Part shown: one piece after another, positions 48,320 through 57,822 of the stretch | Numbering within the stretch: position 1 is the stretch's first letter | How the letters are laid out: the number at the start of each line of letters is the position of its first letter | Notes under the pieces: generated by a model | What the model was told of the DNA's origin: nothing | Databases searched by the model: none | The model's input: the letters and a program-made list of their open reading frames with translations, nothing else | Source: Porphyridium purpureum | Taxonomy: Eukaryota > Rhodophyta > Bangiophyceae > Porphyridiales > Porphyridiaceae | Reading direction: 5' to 3' | DNA: 64,000 nt | Assembly: GCA_008690995.1 (NCBI GenBank) | Contig: VRMN01000003.1 | Coordinates: 496,001-560,000 of the forward strand | Made by a program: the position numbers and the translations under genes

Positions 48320-49337
48320 GGACCGACGTTTTTCCGTCTGCGACATTTTTTTTCCCAGCGAAGCTGACGTCTCAACGCTGACTCAACCCGTTGCGATTGT
48401 TTGAATTGGATTTGAATGTCTGGTTTTCTTTTCCAAGTCGTGCACAAGTCGTTCGCATCCGGGAAAGGATTTATCGTTGCCAGCGCATACGATCTTCGTG
48501 CGAGACCAGACACGTTCAGTTGGTGGCGGCGCCGCATGGACTTGCCACGCGGCCGCCGTCATCTCTAATGATCGACTATGACTTTCTTCATCATGTGGCT
48601 ATCTGATTCTTGGAGGAAAAGAAAGGGTGCTGAACGGGCGACGGAGCTTTGCCGAGACTTGTCGACTCGCTGGCTCTCGAGATCTCGTCCATGCAGCGGA
48701 TGTACGGGCCCTGCTCCGCTTCAACTTTCAGAATGCTTTTGTTTTGGAATCTAGCGTGCGCTTGTTTTGGCGGCTCGCTCTATCTGCGTGGACACGGACA
48801 GGAGGTTGGGGACGCATGTGACAACACTTGTCCGTTCGCAGATATTCTTGATCGGTCGGAAGCCGATTCGGGGCTGTAACTACGTGTATCTCATAGCATA
48901 AATAACCGCTTACTTTGTGAGACAGGCCAGTCAAGCCCATGTTGGGGCATGTGCGCGTGGCGCGAACGCCGTCACTATTGCGCGGCCAGCGCCTGCGGCC
49001 GCTCTTCCTGCGGTTTTGCGCGCGGCAGCATGGCAGCTTGTTGACCAACATGGCGCCGAAAGTGGCGGTTGAACCGGGTTCACTTCCACGTCGATTTCCT
49101 CCCCTCCCACCAACGGGGTACAGCGGCCGGGCAGAACACCCTCCCACAAGCGTCGGATTCGTCGACGCTTCTTGCACGCTTGCACGCGAGGCGCTTACAC
49201 GCGGTTGCGCCCACCCGCACCCTGTCACGCTCGCGCATGTAACCGGTCCTTCGACCAGCCCCGGCTCAATCCGGGAGGCTGCCCGGTCAAACCGCCATCA
49301 GCTTGCCGCGAAGGAGCACTCGCGTTGGCCACGAAAT
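48320..49337. other. intergenic between cyclin and globin gene
   Basis: About 1 kb between two plus-strand genes. The globin frame is open back to an ATG at 48939, but those 133 codons are Arg/Pro/His-rich and not protein-like, so I treat them as leader. Nothing else is visible. Confidence 0.45.
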
Positions 49338-50612
49338 ATGAGTGCCGAGGTGGACAACGGCGGCGTCGCCGCGCCGGCGGACGCATTGGACGAGCGTGCT
49401 CGGTTCGTGCTCGAGCGTGCCACCGTCGAATGCGTGCAGGCGTCGTGGCAGCTGCTCATGCAGCAGCGCTTCCCGTTCGCGCAGCACTTTTACGTGCTCT
49501 TGTTCGCCAGACATCCGCAGCTCGAGAGCATGTTTCCGCAGAACTGGGTCGCGCGCCAGCATCATCTCACAGATGTCCTGAACACAGTGGTGCACAGGCT
49601 GGGCGTGTTCGAGCAAGAGCTGGTGCCCGTCGTGCGTGCTCTAGGCCGCCGTCACGCATCGTACGGCGTCACGCAGTCCATGTTTGACCAGGTGGGCGAG
49701 TGTCTGCTCGAAACTTTGCGCAAGGGACTCAGAGACGCGGCCGATGAACACACCCTGGCCGCATGGGCACAAATGTACGGCGTTGTTGCCGCTGTTGCAT
49801 CTGCGGAGTGTCCTGTGTCGAAGAAGCATTCGGCCATGTGCACTCTCTGGTCAAGTGACGTGTTTCGGGCCGCTGTTTCTTCCAACAGTGCAGAGGTGTT
49901 CTGTGAGCAAGTGCGGTGCCCTGACTTCAAGTGGCAAGTGGTCGAGAAGACATGTGGCGCGGAAGAGCTACAGTTTGTGGTAGAGACGAGCGCAGAGCTT
50001 GACGTGAACACAAGTGGTGGCGAGAAAGGAGAGGCTCCTCTCATCTTCGACCTGACATCGTTAATGTCCGCGATTCTGGATGGCATGGGCGCCATCGTAG
50101 ATAAGTCATTCAGCAGGGGCGACCTTTCTGTGCACTGCTGTGATATTCTGCTTCAGCTCTCTAGGAGTGGCCTGACCGCGTCAAACGCGCAGGTTCTGTT
50201 CAAGTTCCTTCAGCGCGTGGTGTGCACTTTACTGCTTGCGTGCAATGTGGAACAATGCGGTCAATCACATCAACAAATCGAGTTGGAGCAGCGCTTTTGG
50301 GCGGACATTTTCGGGTGCTTTCTACAGCTCGTAGAAGAGCTCGAGACCGACTGGGAGCGACTGAGCACTCTTGAAGTCGAGCATATGTTGCCATGTTGCG
50401 ACGAAGAGTCGGCCTCCTCCAATCTTCCGCTCTCAAGAGCGCGTTCCAGTTTGAGATCGAACGACGGCCTTTCTTCGCGAAGATCGAGGTCCAAAAGTCT
50501 CAAATCCAACATCATCCGATTGCATGGCTACACCAGTAATTATCTTGAGCCCATCCCCGACGATGAAGAGGCTGAGGAAAGCTCGTCTAGCGACGAGGAT
50601 GCGGACAGCTGA
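49338..50612 (+). CDS. globin-domain protein with C-terminal extension
   Basis: The 424-residue protein begins with a globin domain (about residues 20-155). Helix motifs match flavohaemoglobin-type globins: HFYVLLFARHPQLESMF, then RQHHL and LGRRHASYGVTQSMFDQVGE. By alignment the haem pocket has Tyr52 at B10, Phe66 at CD1, Gln74 near E7 and His106 as the proximal F8 ligand, the set used by NO-detoxifying globins. There is no FAD/NAD reductase domain. The remaining 265 residues are mostly helical, and the part from about 235 to 345 looks like a weak second globin-like fold without a proximal His. The end is Ser/Arg-rich then acidic (EESSSSDEDADS), with possible phosphorylation sites. NO or O2 binding, and possibly sensing, is inferred. 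The frame extends to 48939. Confidence 0.78.
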   Translation: MSAEVDNGGVAAPADALDERARFVLERATVECVQASWQLLMQQRFPFAQHFYVLLFARHPQLESMFPQNWVARQHHLTDVLNTVVHRLGVFEQELVPVVRALGRRHASYGVTQSMFDQVGECLLETLRKGLRDAADEHTLAAWAQMYGVVAAVASAECPVSKKHSAMCTLWSSDVFRAAVSSNSAEVFCEQVRCPDFKWQVVEKTCGAEELQFVVETSAELDVNTSGGEKGEAPLIFDLTSLMSAILDGMGAIVDKSFSRGDLSVHCCDILLQLSRSGLTASNAQVLFKFLQRVVCTLLLACNVEQCGQSHQQIELEQRFWADIFGCFLQLVEELETDWERLSTLEVEHMLPCCDEESASSNLPLSRARSSLRSNDGLSSRRSRSKSLKSNIIRLHGYTSNYLEPIPDDEEAEESSSSDEDADS

Positions 50613-50905
50613 CCTTAGCAGGGAAGTCGCTGGCTTCCTGTTGCGAAGCGTGCGCACATAGTAAACTTCTGCGTGAGACGGTTTTTCCATGTCGTTCGTG
50701 TCGCGAGCACTGCGCTGATACGGTGGATCGTGAGAAGCTTGATACCTGGCGATTTATCTTCTCAGGGATGGGAACTCGACCGCAGGTTGCGACACTTCAG
50801 CTGCACGTTGTGAATCATACAAATCAAAGCCTTTGTGCTCGGTAGCTTTTGTGTGTGGCGAGGACGAACGATCGCGCACGCATGTAAATCCACGTATCCT
50901 ATCCT

Positions 50906-52006
50906 ATGGCTCCGAGGAACGGCGCATCTTGCTTTGTGTCAGCCGTTCGGCCTGGAGCGCCGCGGTTTTGTCCTGCCTCACGTGCAGCCCAGTTTACCGA
51001 AGTCTCGCGGCACCGACAGACTGTGGGAGTGGTGGTGGCACCTGCACCTAGGTTTGCGGCGACGCGACGCTCTAGAGACGTTCGGGTTGAGAGCGCCGGA
51101 GATCAGTACGGAACGCAGACGAGTCTGCATGCAGGATTTCCGACAGGCCGCGAATGGGACGAGCTCGTGCAGGAATTTGAAACGCGGGCGGAGCAAGCGG
51201 GAAATGGCGGGGTGCAGCCACTGGATCTGCGCGATGAGCTGGCGGTAGTGAATGGGCAGTTCGGTCAGCGTAACCCGCAGGTGTACGCGAGTATGCCTGT
51301 GATCGAGACGGCATTTATGGCGGCTCTGATGGTGGTGTTGTGGTTCCTCGGGCGCTACTTGAAACTCGACGCGTTCCTGGTTCTCACCTACCCTTTGCCC
51401 ATTTTTTTGCTTGCGCTGCGATGGGGATTGAGGTACGCCGCCGTAGGCTTTCTCATGGCGTGCTTAATGATCTCGCTTCAAATGGGCCTATTATTTGGAA
51501 TCTCGTATCTGTGCAACCAGGGCGTCATGAGTATCATGTTTGCGATTGGCATGTTGCTGCCCATCCATTGGTGTTTCGTTCTCGTTCTGGGTTCGCTCGG
51601 CAAGATGACTGGCATTCTGATGAGCATTCAGATAAGTGGATTTGTATTCCGCGAGGACATTTGGGATCTGGTACGCAAACAGGCTGTGGCCGTGTGCGAA
51701 ACCGTTATGAAAGTGATCGCCGCGAGCAAGGCTAAGGGCGGCGCAGTGCCGGAAGCCGTAAAAATCGGCGCGCCGACGTCAGCTGCAATCAATCGAGCCA
51801 TGCTGGGCCTGCTCGTTTTCAGCTCCGTATACAGCGCATTCTTCACGTATCTTATCTCGAGTTTTGTGCTCGAAAACTACTCGTACATGCTGCGCAAACG
51901 CGTTACCTTGATTCCGGTCGTCGAGTACCTGCGCAAGCGAAGGCAACGACGGCTCGAAAAACAGATAAAGCGTGAGCAAGATCGAAAATATGTCGAGCGC
52001 GGATAA
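50906..52006 (+). CDS. DUF2232 plastid membrane protein
   Basis: This 366-residue protein belongs to the DUF2232 family of cyanobacteria and plastids. Residues 1 to about 60 (MAPRNGASCFVSAVRPGAPR and on) look like a transit peptide. A family-type segment VIETAFMAALMVVLWFLGRY is followed by PLPIFLLALRWGLRYAAVGF, MGLLFGISYLC, a MLLPIHWCFVLVLG helix and a final membrane helix near 310-330, for five to six membrane spans. The C-terminus is a very basic helix (RKRRQRRLEKQIKREQDRK) that probably stays in the stroma. The molecular function of the family is not established; bacterial relatives suggest membrane transport or envelope roles. Confidence 0.85.
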   Translation: MAPRNGASCFVSAVRPGAPRFCPASRAAQFTEVSRHRQTVGVVVAPAPRFAATRRSRDVRVESAGDQYGTQTSLHAGFPTGREWDELVQEFETRAEQAGNGGVQPLDLRDELAVVNGQFGQRNPQVYASMPVIETAFMAALMVVLWFLGRYLKLDAFLVLTYPLPIFLLALRWGLRYAAVGFLMACLMISLQMGLLFGISYLCNQGVMSIMFAIGMLLPIHWCFVLVLGSLGKMTGILMSIQISGFVFREDIWDLVRKQAVAVCETVMKVIAASKAKGGAVPEAVKIGAPTSAAINRAMLGLLVFSSVYSAFFTYLISSFVLENYSYMLRKRVTLIPVVEYLRKRRQRRLEKQIKREQDRKYVERG

Positions 52007-52032
52007 TACGACCATAAAGCTGCGCAATGTCA

Positions 52033-52053
52033 AACACACACACACACACACAC
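52033..52053. repeat. (AC)n microsatellite
   Basis: An AC dinucleotide run lies just after the DUF2232 stop codon, with a shorter second run at 52076-52085. It is probably in the 3' untranslated region. Confidence 0.9.
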
Positions 52054-52277
52054 ATGCACGCATGCACCCGCGAAAACACACACACGCACGAAAGTAAACA
52101 CGTATAAAAGTTCTCTGGATCATCGTCATTTACAGGTGATAATCTTTTCTGTTGAATGAGAAGTACGGCGAGACGGCCACATAGAAATGAGTCAAGTTCG
52201 TCCGTCGTTTCGCGCGAATCACTTCGCTGGCGCAGCACTAGGGCGTACTGCGTGGACAAAATATGCCTGAGAAGGGA

Positions 52278-53210
52278 TCAAAATGTGAGACTTGTGTGTC
52301 CTTTGAATGTACATATCCGCACGTTGTGACCATGCCGGCCACACTTGTTGCAGACGAGATCGGCCTTGTCGCCCGCGGCGCTTTTGTGCACAATATGTTG
52401 CAAGTGTGCATAAATTGCCCGTAACATTTCGAGGAATAGTTCGTACGAAAACTCACGTGCGCCGTGGATTTTCTCGTCCGGTCCGATAACCGGACCCATG
52501 TATTCATCCTCTGAACTTTGTAGGAGTGCATCCAGACTGTCTTGCAATTCCAGAGCAGCCGCAATTTCTTCGTCACGCGAGAAGAACTCGATGAACTCGC
52601 GATACAGAGGGTGATTGCACTTGATCCCTGACTTCAACGCCCCCCACCCAACTGTGGCAGCGATCATAAAAGTCCAAACGGCCAGCACGCCGCACACCAC
52701 GTTGGCGACCTGATTCACTGCGCGATCGATACATGAGGTTATCATGTACACGCCATAGCTTACCTCGTCTGGTGACCGCACGGATAGGCTCAGGTTCAGT
52801 GCCTTTGCCTTTGCCTGGAGCCACAGGAGGTCTCTCCTTAGCAGGTCCGAGCATGTTCCAACAACTTCGCGGCTCTTCACAGACAAGGATATGGTGCGAG
52901 CGTCTTTACCGTGGCTCGTCCCGCCGACAAGCCGGCTGCTCGCAGCGGCAGCGGCGATGCTTGCGAGCTTCTGATCAATAGTCTGGCAGGCGCTCAACAG
53001 CTTCTCGTTGATCATCACGCGGTCAGCTATCCATGCGTGAAAGAATGGCTCGCGCATTGTGCTCATTTTGACTTCGCCGTAAAACGAGCTGACGGTCACT
53101 CGCGTCCAATCGTTGTGACTGTCCAGTATCCACTGCCCGGTCAGCCCGAGGCCCGCGCCATCAGCATACGAACCGCCCTGCGGCGAGCTCTTACTCGACC
53201 CATCCGCCAT
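52278..53210 (-). CDS. single-span membrane protein with C-terminal zinc knuckle
   Basis: I do not recognise this 310-residue protein. The N-terminal half is helical and polar. One hydrophobic segment (VCGVLAVWTFMIAATVGWG, about residues 170-188) may span a membrane. The following charged region includes a conserved-looking EFIEFFSRDEEIAAALELQD stretch. Near the C-terminus, CNKCGRHGHNVRIC fits the CCHC zinc-knuckle pattern C-x2-C-x4-H-x4-C exactly, with the Gly-His pair typical of nucleic-acid-binding knuckles. A membrane segment and a zinc knuckle in one chain is an uncommon pairing. No polymerase, protease or other mobile-element domain is present. The start at 53210 gives the most natural N-terminus; the frame opens at 53270. 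Confidence 0.7.
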   Translation of the reverse strand: MADGSSKSSPQGGSYADGAGLGLTGQWILDSHNDWTRVTVSSFYGEVKMSTMREPFFHAWIADRVMINEKLLSACQTIDQKLASIAAAAASSRLVGGTSHGKDARTISLSVKSREVVGTCSDLLRRDLLWLQAKAKALNLSLSVRSPDEVSYGVYMITSCIDRAVNQVANVVCGVLAVWTFMIAATVGWGALKSGIKCNHPLYREFIEFFSRDEEIAAALELQDSLDALLQSSEDEYMGPVIGPDEKIHGAREFSYELFLEMLRAIYAHLQHIVHKSAAGDKADLVCNKCGRHGHNVRICTFKGHTSLTF

Positions 53211-54060
53211 GCTGCGGCGCTCGAACCTTCCGCGCAAACACGCTCTGGCGCCCTCCCCGACCTGCGTCACTCCTGGCTACTTCATCCAATCTCCTCGCGC
53301 GCGTGTGCCGGGACTCGCGCTCACCACCACCCGAGCCGTGGCGTGCGGAGATCCTCTCTTTGCCGCGCGCGCCTCGTATGCGTTCTTCCGCACGCGAGTG
53401 TCCATGCGCCGCGCAGACGCACACTGTACCGCACCACCCACCACTCCACACATGAGCGAGCCCGTGTGTCGGAGCCACCACGCCACCCACGCCACCGCTG
53501 CGGTTGAGTGGCTGTCTTCAAAACGTGGACACCAGTCCCCATTTTTTTTCCTTTGGGAAGGGGCGGGTGCACTTTCTCACCGAGCATGAGGTACAGCGCA
53601 GCTGTACACATAAATTCGCACTGTGCATGCTCCGTGCCGAATTTACGGCTTCCAAGCGCTCGCAGTTCCAGAAATAGCGTGTTGCGGTTGCGTGTGCGCG
53701 TGAAAGAAGAGCCTGACCCGCGCGTGGCGCGAACGCCGGAGAGGGGAAGCACAGGGGGAAGGTGAGAATCTTGCTTTCGCTTGGTTCATTTTCTCGTGTC
53801 TTCTTCTTACTTGTCTCCCTCCTTCCCCCTCTCTCCGTTCCTTCTCCTTTCTCGTGGGTGGAAGGAGAACACACGGCTACGAACGTGAGACGCAACACAG
53901 GCGCCCTGCGTGCGCGCACCGCGTCGCTCCCGGAGCGCGTGCTCGTCGCCCTGTTCTATTATTCTTTCCCGTTGGAAGCGCTCGCAAGCTCGCTACCGTT
54001 TGCCTGCGGCTAGGGGCATTGAAGAGTCCGTGCGCGTCGAGTTTGCGGGACGGTGCGATC
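53211..54060. promoter_or_regulatory. divergent promoter region with long polypyrimidine tract
   Basis: About 850 bp between divergent genes. A pyrimidine-rich tract covers 53786-53850 on the plus strand. A good splice donor (AAG-GTGAGA) is at 53759-53767, and a plausible acceptor (GGCTAG) ends at 54013, so a 5' leader intron in the downstream gene is possible. Confidence 0.35.
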
Positions 54061-55119
54061 ATGAAGAAGTTCGTGCCCTTCGCGGGGTCAAAGTCTAAAG
54101 ACCTCGGAAGCAAGTCGGTGTCAAAAGATGACGCGAAGAGTGTCGGTTCAGACGACTATCGCGCGTACAAATTAGACGACACGCACGAGCTGCGCGTGCG
54201 CTTGGCAGAGGCGGAGCAGAAGCTCAAGATTTTGACTGAGGAAGGACGCAAGCTTGAGCGGCATGAGCAGTCGGTGCTTGCGCTTGAAGCTGAAATAGAG
54301 ACCAAGGAGCTTCGTATGCGTGAGATCGAGGAGCAAATGAAGAAGGTCAAGCTAGAAATCTCACAGCAGGAAAAGGTCAACACGGAGGAGCTCACACCGG
54401 CAGTCAAAGAACGAGAGGAAAAGCTCCGAGCCCAGGTGGAAGAAATGCGCGCGGCAAAGGAGGCGCGCGAAAAAGCCATCAAGGATTTGGACGAGGAAAA
54501 TGAGGTTCTGTTTGCGTATGTGGAGAAGCAGAACGAAAATCTCAAGCTGCTGGGCGAGCTGCTGGTGTCCAAAAACATTCAACCGGCGATCTACATTGAG
54601 GATGGGATCTTGGTGGTGATTGAGGAATGGCGCAAGCGGGAGATCGGCCCGCGCAAGCTTATGGACCGAGCGCATCGTCTCAAGACAAAGAAAGAAGGCG
54701 ACGACCCAGCGCCGCCGAAAGAGCTCACTTTGGCGGAGAAGCGACTGGCGGCTCTTCACGACGACGATGAGCACGAATTGGAAGGCGGAATGCTGAGGGA
54801 GAGCTCATCGAAGAAACTGCTCGAAAAGTTCGAGAGGAATGTTTCCACGAAGGACCGGCACAAATCAATCAATTTGGAGAAGGAGAGCAGTGCACCCAAG
54901 GATGGGCTCAAGAACATCTTTGCCATGTTTGAGCGGAACGAATCCCAAACAGAGGTGAAGCGCGAGTTCGATGAGAAAGCCTTGAAGCGCGTGACTTCCG
55001 GCAAGGGCGGCATTGGCAAAGCATTTGAGAGCGGGGAGATCGCTCAGAAGTCTGCCATGGAGCACGAGGGAGCGTTTTCAGGCAAAGAGTTCGACAAATC
55101 TGTCATTAAGCATCGCTGA
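54061..55119 (+). CDS. coiled-coil protein with C-terminal FER-type repeats
   Basis: I do not recognise this 352-residue protein. It starts MKKFVPFAGSKSKDLG and has a long coiled coil at about residues 40-185, rich in Glu, Lys, Arg and Leu with heptad spacing. The part around 186-215 (NIQPAIYIEDGILVVIEEWR) is more globular. In the last 100 residues a short pattern recurs: LLEKFERN, IFAMFERN and IGKAFESG, each a hydrophobic residue, a spacer and Phe-Glu, 35-45 residues apart. No membrane segment or signal is visible. The repeats look like short binding motifs, perhaps for cytoskeletal or scaffold partners, but this is guesswork. The frame extends to 53854 with a low-complexity leader. Confidence 0.78.
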   Translation: MKKFVPFAGSKSKDLGSKSVSKDDAKSVGSDDYRAYKLDDTHELRVRLAEAEQKLKILTEEGRKLERHEQSVLALEAEIETKELRMREIEEQMKKVKLEISQQEKVNTEELTPAVKEREEKLRAQVEEMRAAKEAREKAIKDLDEENEVLFAYVEKQNENLKLLGELLVSKNIQPAIYIEDGILVVIEEWRKREIGPRKLMDRAHRLKTKKEGDDPAPPKELTLAEKRLAALHDDDEHELEGGMLRESSSKKLLEKFERNVSTKDRHKSINLEKESSAPKDGLKNIFAMFERNESQTEVKREFDEKALKRVTSGKGGIGKAFESGEIAQKSAMEHEGAFSGKEFDKSVIKHR

Positions 55120-56646
55120 TCGCTGCTGTGAACTGGTGTCGGCATCGAGGCATGAATTCAGATTCACTTGCGTGTTCTTTTTTCTCGGCCACGCAGGGGC
55201 TTGATCATCTGTACCGCGATCGCATGACATGAAAAGTGTGGAGATTTCGTGCAACACTGACCCACAGGTATTTGGATTATTAAATTTAGATCTCCCCGGT
55301 TCCTTCATCGGCGCACTTTTTGGCCCACACGCTACCAGAGACGGAGACAGACACCTCCCGAACGTGATCTGGTGCCGGTATTCTGCACAGAGTCATACTG
55401 TGCGCGCTGATGATTGTCATATGCACGAACTATCGGAACAGATACTGTCCGCGTCCCTGCTAGACTCTGGTTGTCCCACACACCAGCGATTGCTGGCGCT
55501 GGGCGCGGGACGACGCGACGGCAGCGCCAAAAGCCGTGTGGGACGCGCTCATGAGAGGCTGGGTTGTCGCATCATCACCAAGTCAAGATCAGCGTAGTCT
55601 CACACCTTCACAGCCGCCGAAACGTGCCGGGTCGGCGTTCCGCGGCGAGGCGCGACTTCGCGCGTCTGCTCAACGCGCAACTTGTTAGTTGCACGTGCCT
55701 GAGGAAGTGCTTCTCAGCACTTGATGCCACGCGCCGCCACGCAAACCCTTATTCCACGAAAAGCAGCCCCGCGAGCGCTGGAAACGGCGCCATGACGGCG
55801 CGCCACTCGCTTGACAGGCGACAGGGGAGCCGGAGACACGCCCCCCGTTAGCATTGCCACCCCGCTAGGGAAGCGTGCTAGACCTTGGTTCCATGCCCGA
55901 TGTGCGTGGAAGGAGGGGAGGGGGGAGTTGGAAAAGAATCTCTATCACGGCGGGCGAGATTTCGCGTCTGCGTCAGCAGCTCATGCATGCGCAAGATTGA
56001 AGGCGGTTTGCGCCGCGCCGAAATGGGCGTTTCTGTATAGCAGTGAAATATCTACCCTCGCGGGGTTCTCGGTGGGTGAATCCGCCAAGGCGTACCGCCG
56101 AGTGGGCCCTGTTTTAATAGTATCCGAGTTATGCATCTGCGTCCATCTCGCTTAAGATCATGCGATGACCAAGCCAAAGTCGCCGCAGCACACACACACT
56201 CCGGCATGGTCCGATTCCGCACCACTGGCATAACAGACAAGTCTTGGTAAGACGCGGCTACCAACTATCGGCTATATAAAGCATATGAAGCCGCCGCCGA
56301 GCAGGGCCGTCGCGCACTGATCGAAACATACGTAAACGCGTGCGCTTGTCGTGTCTTGCGCGTGGGTTGACGTCGCGCTTTGTAGTGGCGCTCCTGCGCG
56401 GTGTGGTTCGCAAACGGAAGACCATTCGCTTTCACCGCTCTCACGCGTTTGGCCATACTTTGCGCTCCGCGGCTTCAGCACCTGCACGAAAGCGGATGCT
56501 GGTCGATCTACCGCATCGTATACACACAAAGGCCTTGTGCCCACCGTCGCCGCGACTCGGTCTGCTCCCTGGAAAAGGCGCGGAAGGGCAACTCCGTCTT
56601 CCTATATCAGGTGGGGTGCGAGGGTGTTGCGCGAAACGTCCCGGCG
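55120..56646. other. intergenic upstream of bHLH gene
   Basis: 1.5 kb without a supported gene. Open frames of 95-122 codons on the plus strand (for example 55229-55597) show no domain. It contains a clear TATA box at 56273-56280. Confidence 0.5.
56273..56280 (+). promoter_or_regulatory. TATA box upstream of bHLH gene
   Basis: TATATAAA in GC-rich surroundings, about 370 bp before the preferred start codon and 120 bp before an upstream in-frame ATG. Its strength suggests that transcription starts near 56305. Confidence 0.6.
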
Positions 56647-57423
56647 ATGGATATGATCACATGGGACGACGCGTACGGGCACGGAGAGGAGTTAAACTTG
56701 CTCGGCGTGATAGACGCACCGATAGATGCGCCGCTTGAATCGTTTCACGATGCGGCGCAGCATGGAGGCACGGGAGCGCCTCCGTTTGCCGAGCCGAGCG
56801 CAGAAGACGAATGTCTTTTTCTTCACGGGCACATCAGCGAGTCGGGTGACCCGCTGGAGGACCGGTCGGATTCCTTTGTTACATTGGGAACCGACGGCAC
56901 CGACGACACGAACATGCACAGGACAACTCTCAATGAGTTGAAAACAGTATTTAAGGACGACTCGCAAGCCGCGGTGCGCGGAAAACGCCACCACAAGGCG
57001 CAACGACCAGTAGGCGCGATTTCCAAGCGCGCAGGACCGCAGAGAAAGCAGAAACGTGCAGCTTTGTCGGATGACAGTGTGGGCGTTTTGGGCCTAGGCA
57101 AAACCACCGCGACCGCCAGTTTACGGACGCCTGACAGCGGCGATGGACCCGATACAGACACTGATGCGACCCGCAAGAAGACACGATCGTCGTACTCGCG
57201 CCGCTGTCGCGAAAAGCTCAACGACCTGCTAACGGAGCTATATTCCAAGCTACCACCGCCGAGCGATGACCGCAGAATCAAGCACAAGCATGAAATTCTT
57301 CTGTATGCGATTGAGGTGCTGGAGCGCGTCAGCCAGGACGGGCCATCCATCTCGAATGTGACATCCTCTAGGGGCGCTGGATTCCATCGTACGGTCGCAC
57401 ACTCGATGTCATCGGGAAACTAG
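56647..57423 (+). CDS. atypical basic helix-loop-helix protein
   Basis: The 258-residue protein is a probable transcription factor. An acidic N-terminal half (DDAYGHGEELNLLG, EDECLFLHGH) may be an activation region. A basic segment (KRHHKAQR, QRKQKRAA) may be a nuclear signal. The bHLH domain, about residues 176-230, reads RKKTRSSYSRRCREKLNDLL, a Pro-rich loop (SKLPPPSDDRR) and IKHKHEILLYAIEVLERV. REKLNDLL matches plant bHLH factors, but the residue that is Glu in E-box binders (the E of the HxxxER pattern) is Ser here, so binding to CANNTG is doubtful. No leucine zipper follows. The frame extends to 56401; the Met at 56647 starts the acidic, protein-like part. Confidence 0.8.
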   Translation: MDMITWDDAYGHGEELNLLGVIDAPIDAPLESFHDAAQHGGTGAPPFAEPSAEDECLFLHGHISESGDPLEDRSDSFVTLGTDGTDDTNMHRTTLNELKTVFKDDSQAAVRGKRHHKAQRPVGAISKRAGPQRKQKRAALSDDSVGVLGLGKTTATASLRTPDSGDGPDTDTDATRKKTRSSYSRRCREKLNDLLTELYSKLPPPSDDRRIKHKHEILLYAIEVLERVSQDGPSISNVTSSRGAGFHRTVAHSMSSGN

Positions 57424-57822
57424 CTAGGTAATCGCTAGTCCGACCAGGCGCACGGCCACAGTCATACGTAGAAATTTACATGACGACGACGTCTAGTTGG
57501 CAGGACGGGAAGGGTGGAGATGATAGAAGCAGATAAACCAGTGCGCTCCCCGACCGAACTCTCTTTGTCCTTGTTGTGATCACGTGTGCATCACTTGGCA
57601 CCGTTCGATGCATGCTGTCCTCTGAAGCACATTCACGTGCCCTGTTTCCGTCCCCTTGGACCCAGGGCATGTCCGAGTGTTCCTTCACTGAAACAAACGA
57701 AACCGACTCACCCAATCACGTGAACCGATAACCCGATTGTTCGAAATCCATCATGAGAGAAGCATGGGGCCCCAGCCGAAGGCGCAGGTGGCTTCAGGCG
57801 TTTCATCGCTTCACGGATTGAC
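57424..57822. other. intergenic between bHLH and amine oxidase genes
   Basis: About 400 bp between two plus-strand genes. It contains CACGTG-like cores (TCACGTG near 57579 and 57631, and near 57715-57721), which could be G-box-like sites. No gene is seen. Confidence 0.4.
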
